From NCBI GenBank assembly GCA_029962745.1, contig CM057156.1, positions 26,312,421 through 26,376,420 of the forward strand: DNA of 64,000 nucleotides, in the 5' to 3' direction. Within the stretch, counting starts at the first letter, position 1; the number at the start of each line of letters is the position of its first letter. The notes beneath the pieces were generated by a model, which saw only the letters and a program-made list of their open reading frames with translations, did not search any database and had not been told where the DNA came from. This DNA is from Echinometra lucunter. Taxonomy: Eukaryota > Echinodermata > Echinoidea > Camarodonta > Echinometridae. This document shows, piece by piece, positions 54,931 through 64,000 of the stretch. Both the position numbers and the translations under genes were made by a program.

Positions 54931-55850
54931 AATTTAAACGTACCATGCCTATTTTAGGCAAGGTTGCTGCATCCTTACAAATCTTGAACAATTATTCTGC
55001 GCAATTTGATTTTGACAATTGAATTTTAAACTCTTCCTGCTCATCGATGCGTGAACCTTTCCTTTCGTAATAGGTGTCGATAAAAAGAAGAAGACCTCAA
55101 CTTTATAAATATTGCAAATAATATTTCATGAATAGTTTTATTCAACAGGAAAAAAAATACTGGACATCTCGCTTTCCCTTTTTCTGGGACGCATCGTATA
55201 CATGTACTTCGGCCCAAGGAAAATTTAACCTTACAAAATGTTTCAGACATTGTTTAAGACCTAAGTTCTAAGATGAAATAATTGAAATTAAAGAATTATC
55301 ATGATTGGCTTGATGTTTTTTGTTTAGGTGCAGTGAATAACAATCGTGCATACAGAGAAATAATGCAGCAGAAAGACCGGATTCTAAAACCAAACAGAAA
55401 TTCGGAAGCACTGCCAGCCAGCCACTATGTCAACCAATCAAAAATAAACATTTGATAACTATCTTTTGACGCCCACTAGCCAACTAAATGTTTTATTTAT
55501 CACAGATCCTTCAAAATACAACTCATAAATTAACTTTCACAGAACGCTTACTCATGAAGTGTCATGTATCACAAGAGAACCAAGAGCTATTTTTGCATTA
55601 TCATGTCATTCTGCTTTTTCGATGTATACTTACTTATCTTCAACAAAATGAAAAGTGAAGGATATACAAAGCTGGAGCATCACAACGATCTCTTACCGAT
55701 GTCGTCCAGATCAACTTGCTGGGAATTTTGTGTGCGCAGGTCGGTATTCCCTTGTCAACTGTGTGCCATATATATTTGTGAATTCCATTTATTGCATAGA
55801 ATGATCTATACCTTCACTCCCTTCGCTTATTCAAGAAGGTACCTGCTAAA
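54931..55850. other. End of insertion block and 5' flank of B2
   Basis: Non-coding to about 55650. From there it matches the 5' flank of B3 (ATGTCGTCCAGATC, TTCGGTATTCCCTTG, TTCACTYCCTTCGC) and therefore holds the B2 promoter region if there is one. Confidence 0.55.
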
Positions 55851-57202
55851 ATGTATTGGACATATTCAAGAAGGTGTATGTTCATGACAGTTGCATTTGT
55901 AGTGATGTTTAGTGATTCGAACTTTGTTTTGGGAGGCCAGCAATGTGGCGAAGGGAATTATGACACAATCCCTTCGCACCATGGAGATACAGTCGTTTTG
56001 CCTTGTATATTGCAATCTATTTTATTGAAAAATCAGTTGATTAGTTGGAGAAATAGAAATGGCGACACGCTAATACGATGCGAAACATCAACAAACTGTT
56101 CGCATTCGATCCTTGACCATGTTGACTATGAACAGCGCTTTGAAATCCTTACAAACTACGAGAACAACTTTATACTATCCAGATCACGAATGCTAAAGGT
56201 ATTGACAGCTCTACGTATTACTGTGAATTACACAAAGGTAGTATAGCCTTATGTAACGTCTCCATTGTTATATTAAATGTGACTGAGCAGAGCATTCAGA
56301 GCATTACTCCAAGCCCGTCTCACCTCACCCAAGAAATACCTACAGAATTTAAGTCAGCTAATTATGCCTCCATTGTTTCAATAATTCGTTCTAAAGCAGT
56401 TTCTGAAATTAGCACAACATCCCTTCCACAAAAGCAAACGCATTTCCACGCTTCGGAATCTGTTATTCTCGCAGTTACCATAACAATACTTCTCATTTTA
56501 TTGTTGTTTGCTGCATTATGTTGCATTTTGTTTACAAACAAGCTGGAAATCTATTTACGACTAATAAATAATGTGAGAAGACGTGTTGATATTCATAACA
56601 GCGATATGTTTGAAATGACACTTCCAGAGGCGATAACTACACATTGTGACGGCAATAGTCTTGTTAACCTCGAAGATCAAACGGTAAACAAACCAATTGC
56701 CAATTTAACAGACAACTTGTCCTCTATACCTGTGGTGTCTTCGCCACCGAGTGGGCCAGAAGTATTCGGAGTAACTTCAGAGCAGTTTATGAAAGATGAT
56801 TCGAGGACAAGCTCTTTGTGGAACGAAAACCTGAAAATGCCAGAAAAAACTGTGCATAAAGATCCACCATTTCATGAGGCACAATGCAACTTTTCTGAAC
56901 AATGCCGACATGTGACCTTCAGAAGACCTGAAAATAGAGAACCACGCGCAAAAGACCATGTGTTCGTTGACCAACAACCGAGGATAAAGATTACAAGAAC
57001 TTACTTTCCTCCATCGCTGAACCCTCCTACAGAACCCCTTCAAACCATATCCCGGGAATATAACATAACTAGATCGAACAGCAGTTCATGCTTATGCGTC
57101 AGTCAGCAAGGCGAGTTGGTTGACGCTGCATGTTCAAGTCCTGTCAAAGACGAAATACATATTTACTGTGACATTGAGGATCAAGGTACCCCACTTCATT
57201 AA
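55851..57202 (+). pseudogene. B2: IgV receptor with frameshift in the V domain
   Basis: Starts MYWTYSRRCMFMTVAFVVMF as in B3. Signal peptide, extra N-terminal Cys, VVLPC, ISWRN and RCETSTNC are intact. Two extra bases near 56171-56174 (TTTATACTATCC against TTTACTATCC) then break the frame just before the F strand. In the shifted frame everything downstream is preserved: DSSTYYCELH, stalk, helix, YLRL near the membrane, RSNSSS, IYCDI and the stop TAA. The reading frame after the break is clean for over 300 codons, so inactivation is recent, or the two bases are an assembly error. AATAAA at 57406-57411. Confidence 0.8.
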
Positions 57203-58759
57203 AGAAATTATCATAGAAGACCAGCTCCCACGTATTTCAACCTTGCACTGGGACAAGCTACTCCACATCATGGAGCTGCTATCCCAAATATTGTATTCAG
57301 TCTAGGCGGATTGACTATTTTACTGATATCCTCGAGCCTGGAGGGCAATGATTAGTAATGTTACATTAAATTTAAGCAAAATTTTCATACCTTTTGATAC
57401 AGCAAAATAAACATCCATTTTAATTCAAGTCCTAATTTTGAAACAACATATACTGCCACTCAAAGTTTACATTACATAAAACTAAAAAGAAGGGTTCGAA
57501 GTTTCGAACGATTAGTACCGAGTTTCGCACAGCACCACCTTTTCCAAAAAGAACACACATGGAACGTGTCGCACCTGAGCAATGATATAACAATGCGAAG
57601 GTGATAACATAAACTCATTTTTAACGCTAGACGGAAGAACTCTTGTCAGGTTAGAAGTCATACCTTAGGAAAGGTAATCATATTACGTTACCACCGTGTA
57701 TGTATTGGTGCTTTTTAAGCACAGTTGTAGGATTTAAAGAAAACAATTCAAAATTAGCTTCACCATAATCACTCTGTGTGAATAGATCTATACTTTGTTG
57801 GAGGTGGTTTGTTGACAAATCACGTGAATAAGGTAACGGCTTTACACGTATGGGATAAAACGGAGGTTGTTCTTAATTATTCTTTTGTTTCATTGTTGTT
57901 TTTCACTTTTAATTACACTTACTTTATCCACGCTAAATGTGTCATAATTGCTCATTTGATGGATGAAATGTTAACAATAACATTTCCTGGTTATTAATTG
58001 CAATTTCAAATTTCTATGCACAGCACTTGCCAGGTTAAGCAATATGATCATGATGATAGGCTGGCACAGTATATAATTTCGACAAAGGATATTACACGAC
58101 AGTGCAGGGCTTTGTACGGTATAGCATGAATGAAGATGGGAGATCTCTTTGTGAAAAAGTCACGGTCATATGTGCTGTTAAAGATTTCTTTTTTTTTTTC
58201 CTTTTGTTTTTCGTGTCTTTATTTCTGAAACTGTTTTATTCTAATTATATTTTTTCTGACTTGTATATCTATCCATTCATTCATGGTACTAAAAGCTTGC
58301 AGAAAAACAACAACAACAAAACAAACCAAACCAACCAACCAACCAAACAAACAAACATATAGCAGCTTCTGTGCTACTTTTTAAATCTTCTTGGCAACTG
58401 CGTCATCTTCACATCATATACATCCATCTGTTTATTTGATTTTTTTTCTTGTTTCACTGGAAGTAAATGAATAATAATAATAATGATAGAACTTTCATTA
58501 CATGCATTTCTATCTTTATCATACTTTATATTTACTTCGTTATTCATGGTATTTTTTTGTTGATGTTTAAAAAAAAAACCCCAATATATATATTTTTAGT
58601 GGATTCTGCGCTACCTAAAACAAATATATTTTCGGCAACTGCATCATGGCAATGTTCACATCGCATATATCTAGCTTTTATGCAAATTAATCTCATTCAC
58701 CATTACATGTTAAGCCTATTCGGATCCCTACGCTTTTTGTGTCAATGTAATGTACGTCA

Positions 58760-58824
<65 letters not shown>

Positions 58825-59628
58825 CCTTATAAACATAATGGGAAAAAAGAGGTTTATTTTGAATTACTAGTGTGGCCTCCTAATCGGTTCTTGTCTTTTT
58901 TTAGGTGGGAAGAAGTTTTTTATCACAGCATATTCTTTGCTCTTATAGCACAAAGATATCCCTTTTTCTTTGTACGTTTACACTGCTAAGTATGAAACGT
59001 AAGTTGAAACTTTAAATCTTGTATTTTGAATCTTGAATTTTGAATCTTTCTTTCTGCAAAGAACAATCCTTTAACATTGCTTGACTACATCATTATTTGA
59101 AAATGTATATAAGAAGCAATAAAGATAGATTTGGAATGAAATAATTTCGTTTGAATTTGTCTTTATTCAACTTTAAAAAAAAAAGCAAAATTCTGTATAG
59201 GAATAAATGACTCAAGCTTTTGTTGTGCCGGTAGAGAAAGAGAGAGTGAGAGAGAAACGGATAGGAAAAGGAAATATGAACACACTTTTCATCACTGATT
59301 CTAAATGCACTACATATTTAAAAACATTCAACGACTTGGGGAAACCATTCTGTTAGCATGAATTTGGGGTGTCGAGCATAAACATCAGAATTGAGAGCAA
59401 ATCAATGTTACAAATCGTTTTAAGTCGTTATTTTCCTTTTCACATTTGCGATCGAGTTCATGTGGGAAGGACTATAAACTGATGGCAATGTACGTATTCA
59501 CACAATGGGTTCACCAATACAAATGCTGATCCAATTAGCAAGGAATAGCAATACGAGTACGAGTATCAGAAACATTACATAGTAGCAGTACTATAATGAT
59601 GATAATAATAATGATAATAATAATAATG

Positions 59629-59681
<53 letters not shown>

Positions 59682-60645
59682 TAATATGCATAGCAGCCCG
59701 TAAGCTAAATTGTACAATATCTTTTACAAAATTTATACGTGAAAAAAATGCACTTACTTAAATCATATCAACAGTTACAATTAAAAATACATTATAACCT
59801 TACATAATGCTATGAAAAATGTCACTGAACTGTTATGCAATTCACATTAATACGTTTGAAAAAGAATAATGTAACGTCGGGGAAGACCACAAGAAGAAGA
59901 GTGAAGCTCCATGCATTTTGCAAAGGCAAGATGAAGGTGGGGTTCAGGAGAAAGAAGTAAAGAGAGAGAGAAAGAGAGAAGAGAACTAAAGAAACGTGGA
60001 CTGGCAGATAAAAGAAGGGGAAATAATCATGAAAGGAGAGGAAGAGAGAGAAAGAAAGAGAGAGAGAGAGAGAGGAGGGGTGAAAAGAAGGGAGAAAGGA
60101 AGGAATTGGTCATGCATATCAACAAAAGTATCAGATAAAATTAACATTTTGGCAAGGAAAAATTTTAAGTAAGTTTCGCACAGTAAATAGCTTAGTATCT
60201 AACAGGAAATGTAGTTTTGAGAATATATAATAATTGTTTCCAGCCTTGAAAGGCAGTATTTGGCTTTACACATCTATCAGAAGGACTGATACGTCACGAA
60301 GTTATGTAAGAGTAATTAACATTTATACATGGTCAAGAGAGATACAAGAAGACGATTAAGGGGAGGGGAAGTAAGGATAATGTGAAAACAACAAACATGA
60401 TGGATTATCAAAGAATATCCAAGAACTCCATGAATACAACTCGGTTCCACTTAAGAACCCTATATAACTAGAAATATCGCGATCTCCGCTGCCACGCAAC
60501 GGAAGTGTATCCCCCTGCCCATTATGAAAATCTCTACCAAATACATAAAGGTCAAGAAAGAAGGGTTATACTACCCTCCGCCTCCATCCCCTCAACCAAG
60601 CCCTATCAGAAGCAAAAAAAAGCAAAAAAAAATAAATAAATAAAT

Positions 60646-60676
<31 letters not shown>

Positions 60677-61791
60677 GAGAAGTAGCATTTTTGCAAAACT
60701 TTGGATACTTAATGATTTACATATTTCTGAATGAAAGTTAGGAACTCCGATCCCCTAGTTTTCTCGGGAGAGAGAGAGAGAGAGAGAGAGAGAAGAGAGG
60801 TCATGGATTAGATTTCAGTTAGAGCCCTTACTATAAACGGGATTGACAGGGTAAAATTTAGTAGGGTTTATGAGGGATCTTAATTGTCTTTTGATGAAAC
60901 CTCTGATGCAAGACAGGTACTGCGTACTCTAGCAAAGGTATGTACCCTGTATTATAAATCAATAGATCATCAATAGATTTATCAATAAGATTCACAATAC
61001 CAATGCCAAAACAGTAGCATCAATGCATTTCAAAAACCACAACTGCCACTTACTAAACTTCCCATACCCCCAAAGAGAATAAATTACATACATATAAAAA
61101 AAAAGACAGTGATAATATATCATGTAGCTAACAAAGACCCCCCCCCCCCCCCCAAAAAAAGGGGGGGGGGGAATAGAACGAAACAGAGAAGGTACATTTT
61201 TTTTAATTAGAATTTGTTTCCTACTGGAACCGGGTTGGCCCTTCATAAAGCTATGAGAATTTGAAAATTGAGTGTCGATTGGATAAGATAATGGCCTAAT
61301 GTGAAACAAGCCTCTTATAGATTGCTTGCGAACATTCTTTATCATTTTAACTTTGCTCGAAATGGCATGCAAACCACGCAACATCCATTAGCCGGCCATA
61401 TGTTTCAATATCGATTGCCATTATCATATTCACAGGACAGATATTTATTTCAATCACCTACTTGATATCGTGACAGGAAATGTGTAAAAGGTTAAGAGGG
61501 ATCCTTTGACATGTGACGTCTTCCTGGCTTTTCGGAAAGCAGCCTGCTCTTAAGGCCAACAATAAAATGTCTTCTTTTCGCCAGGTTAGAAGGCCACTTT
61601 TGTATTTTTTTTTCAATTGATCTTCACGCTGTAAAGCTCCAAAGCAGAGCAACGATGTTTTATTGATGTCGTCCAGATCGACTTGCTGGTTATTTTGTGT
61701 ACGCAGTTCGGTATTCCCTTGTATATATTTGTGAATTCCATTTATTGCAGAGAATGATCTGTACCTTCACTTCCTTCGCCTATTCAAGAAC
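57203..61791. other. Compact B-unit intergenic region
   Basis: This is the uninterrupted version of the B-unit spacer; every segment of it recurs in order, split by insertions, between 37938 and 55850. Contents: AT microsatellite (about 58762-58817), ATA/ATT microsatellite (about 59590-59681), GA tracts (59961-59990, 60050-60075, 60766-60795), A-runs (60610-60672), C/A/G runs (61138-61171). No protein-coding gene. Confidence 0.75.
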
Positions 61792-63156
61792 ATGAAGAAG
61801 GTACCTGCGAAAATGTATTGGACATATTCAAGAAGGTGTGTGTTCGTAACATTTGCATTTGTAGTGATGTTTGGTGATTCGAACTTTGTATTAGGATACG
61901 AGCAATGTGGCGAAGGGAATTATGACTCAATCCCCTCGCACCATGGAGATACAGTCGTTTTGCCTTGTATACTGCAATCTATTATAGTGAAAAATCAGTC
62001 GATCAGTTGGAGAAATAGACATGGCGACAGGCTAATACGATGCGAAACATCAACAAACTGTTCGAATTTTATCCTCGACGATCAACGCTTTGGAATTCTT
62101 ACAAACTACGAGAAAAACTTTACTATCCAGATCACGAATGCTAAAGGTATTGACAGCTCTACGTATTATTGTGAGCTACACGAAGGTAGTATAGCTTTAT
62201 GTAACGTCTCCATTGTTACATTAAATGTGACTGAGCAGAGCATTCAGAGCGTTACTCCAAGCCCGTCTCACCTCACCCAAGAAATCCCTACAGAGTTTAG
62301 GTCAGCAAATTATACCTCAATTGTTTCAATAATCCGTTCTGCAGCAGTTTCTGAAAAAAGCACAACATCCCTTCCAAAAAAGCAAACGCATTTCCACGCT
62401 TCGGAATCTGTTATTCTCGCAGTTACCATAACAATACTTCTCATTTTATTGTTGTTTGCTGCATCATGTTGCATTTTGTTTACAAACAAGATGGAAATCT
62501 ATTCACGACTAATAAATAATGTGAGCAGACGTGCTGATATTCATAACAACGATATGTTTGAAATGACACTTCCAGAGGCGATAACTACACATTGTGACGG
62601 CAATAGTCTTGTTAACTTCGAGGATCAAGCGGTAAACAAACAAATTGCCAATTTAACAGACCACTTGTCCTCTGTACCTGTGGTGCCTTCGCCACCAAGT
62701 GGGCCAGAAGTATTCGCAGTAACTTCAGAGCAGTCTATGAAAGATGATTCGAGGTCGAGTTCTTTGTGGAACGAAAACCTGAAAAAGTCAGGAAAAACTG
62801 TACATAAAGATCCACCATTTCATGAGGCACAATGCAACTCTTCTGAACAATGCCGACATATGACCTTCAGAAGACCTGAAAATGGAGAACCACGCGCAAA
62901 AGACCATGTGTTCGTCGACCAAGAACCGAGGATAAAGATTACAAGAACATACTTTCCTCTATCGCTAAACCCTCCTACAGAACCCCTTCAAACCATATCC
63001 CGGGAATATAACAAAACTATCTTGAGATCGAACAGCAACTCATGCTTATGCGTCAGTCAGCAAGGCGAGTTGGTTGACGCTGCATGCTCAAGTCCTGTCG
63101 AAGACGAAATACATATTTACTGTAACATTGAGGATCAAGGCACCCCACTTCATTGA
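61792..63156 (+). CDS. B3: intact single-exon IgV receptor, long tyrosine tail
   Basis: 454 residues from ATG 61792, or 448 from ATG 61810, the start shared with B1 and B2. Signal peptide within MYWTYSRRCVFVTFAFVVMF, mature start near residue 36. IgV domain: Cys59 (VVLPC), Trp73 (ISWRN), RCETSTNC (84-90), FTIQITN, DSSTYYC (Cys127). A second pair, Cys39 and Cys137, mirrors family A in spacing. N-glycosylation sites at NQS, NVS, NVT and NYT. Stalk to residue 205, membrane helix 206-230, then a 224-residue tail with IYSRL (Tyr237), VPSPPSGP (SH3-type proline patch), RSNSNS and HIYCNI (Tyr443, a YxN Grb2-type and YxxI site). Strict ITIMs are absent because His or Glu sits at Y-2. The sequence stays open ~65 codons past the TGA, matching the B1 extension. 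It is the only B copy with no visible defect. Confidence 0.85.
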   Translation: MKKVPAKMYWTYSRRCVFVTFAFVVMFGDSNFVLGYEQCGEGNYDSIPSHHGDTVVLPCILQSIIVKNQSISWRNRHGDRLIRCETSTNCSNFILDDQRFGILTNYEKNFTIQITNAKGIDSSTYYCELHEGSIALCNVSIVTLNVTEQSIQSVTPSPSHLTQEIPTEFRSANYTSIVSIIRSAAVSEKSTTSLPKKQTHFHASESVILAVTITILLILLLFAASCCILFTNKMEIYSRLINNVSRRADIHNNDMFEMTLPEAITTHCDGNSLVNFEDQAVNKQIANLTDHLSSVPVVPSPPSGPEVFAVTSEQSMKDDSRSSSLWNENLKKSGKTVHKDPPFHEAQCNSSEQCRHMTFRRPENGEPRAKDHVFVDQEPRIKITRTYFPLSLNPPTEPLQTISREYNKTILRSNSNSCLCVSQQGELVDAACSSPVEDEIHIYCNIEDQGTPLH

Positions 63157-64000
63157 AGAAATTATCACAGAAGACCAGCTCCCACGGCTTTCAATTACCT
63201 TGCACTGGGACAAGATACTCCACATCATGGAGCTGCTATCCCAAATATTGTAACAATTCAGTCTAGGCGGACTGACGGTTTTATTGATTCGAGCCTGGAG
63301 GGCAATTCCATGATTAGGAACGTTACATACATTTTAAGCAAATTTTCATAACTTTTGATACAGCAAAATAATTATTTCATTTCAAGTCCTAATTTTGAAA
63401 CAACATGTCCTCCCACACATGGTTTACAATACATAAAAATAAAAAGAAGGGTTCGAAGTTTCGAACGATTAGTACCGAGTTTCTTAGAGCACCACCTTTT
63501 CCAAAAAGAACACACAGGGAACGTGTCGCACCTGAGCAATGATATAACAAAGCGAAGGTGATAACATAAACTCATTTTCAACGCTAGACGGAAGAACTCT
63601 TGTCAGGTTAGAAGTCATACCTTAGGAAAGCTAATCATATTACGTTACCACCGTGTATGTATTGGTGCTTTTTAAGCACAGTTGTAGAATTTAATGAAAA
63701 AAATTCAAAATTAACTTCACCATAATCACTCTGTGTGAACAGATCTATACTTTGTTGGAGGTGGTTTGTTGACAAAGTACGTGAATAAGGCACCGACTTT
63801 ACACGTATGGGATAAAACGGAGGTTGTTCTTAATTATTCTTTTGTTTGATTGATGTTTTTCAATTTTAATTACACTTACTTTATCGACGCTAAATGTGTC
63901 ATAATTGCTCATTTGATGGATGAAATGTTAACAATAACATTTCCTGGTTATTTCCTGGTTTTAATGGCAATTTCAAATTGCTATGCACAACATTTGCCAG
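63157..64000. other. 3' flank of B3, former coding tail then spacer
   Basis: From the stop to TAA near 63348 the frame is open and aligns with the extra C-terminal tail of B1, including one in-frame 3-base insertion (AATTACCTT against AACCTT). Beyond that it repeats the B1 and B2 flanks and runs off the window, so another unit may follow. Confidence 0.6.

Noticed and set aside
55851..57202. B2 as two separate genes
   Set aside because: Both halves align end to end with B3; a 2-base insertion explains the split.
58467..58989. Hydrophobic Tyr/Ile repeat protein
   Set aside because: Translation of an AT microsatellite.
62470..63140. Strict ITIMs in the B tails (EIYSRL, HIYCNI)
   Set aside because: Y+3 fits but Y-2 is Glu or His; described only as YxxL/I-type sites.

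Overview
The window is eukaryotic, AT-rich, repeat-laden animal DNA, most likely from an echinoderm and probably a sea urchin. Pointers are scavenger-receptor cysteine-rich (SRCR) exons with phase-1 borders, a CR1/L2-like LINE carrying a 2A-like motif, many short DNA transposons, and a tandem array of small receptor genes. The taxon is inferred from gene content; nothing in the sequence proves it. One 500-base assembly gap lies at 2321-2820.

Layout. 0.3-5.4 kb holds the 3' end of an SRCR receptor gene (four exons, one with an in-frame stop) plus two broken copies of its last membrane exon. 9.06-10.06 kb holds a 5'-truncated receptor ORF. 14.57-16.95 kb holds an uninterrupted 793-residue immunoglobulin-like receptor whose tail has ITSM, ITIM and 14-3-3-type motifs. 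18.7-35.3 kb is a tandem triplication of a ~5.2 kb unit, each with one single-exon IgV membrane protein (A1, A2, A3); A3 is broken and two units carry TTAA-flanked MITEs. 36-64 kb is a second tandem array of single-exon IgV receptors with long tails (B1, B2, B3). B1 is a chimera with an extra half Ig domain, B2 is frameshifted, B3 is intact. Between B1 and B2 a ~6 kb ancestral unit has been swollen to ~19.5 kb by four insertion blocks: TTAA MITEs, two LINE remnants, a third LINE, and a tRNA-derived SINE with a MITE and a mariner-type transposase relic.

How it fits together. Families A and B, and more distantly the 793-residue protein, share a peculiar Ig domain. A and B have an additional Cys pair outside the usual B-F disulfide. 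B and the 793-residue protein share a CxxxxxC-type C'-strand motif and tail motifs (YCx[V/I], RSNSS). All are written in one exon and all are type I membrane proteins. With inhibitory-type tyrosine motifs, stop-codon shifts, chimerism, pseudogenes and neighbouring SRCR receptors, this reads as a fast-evolving cluster of innate immune or self-recognition receptors. That role is inference. No ligand, expression or signalling partner can be read from the DNA. Almost everything else is transposon remnant, simple repeat, or AT-rich sequence with no recognisable content.
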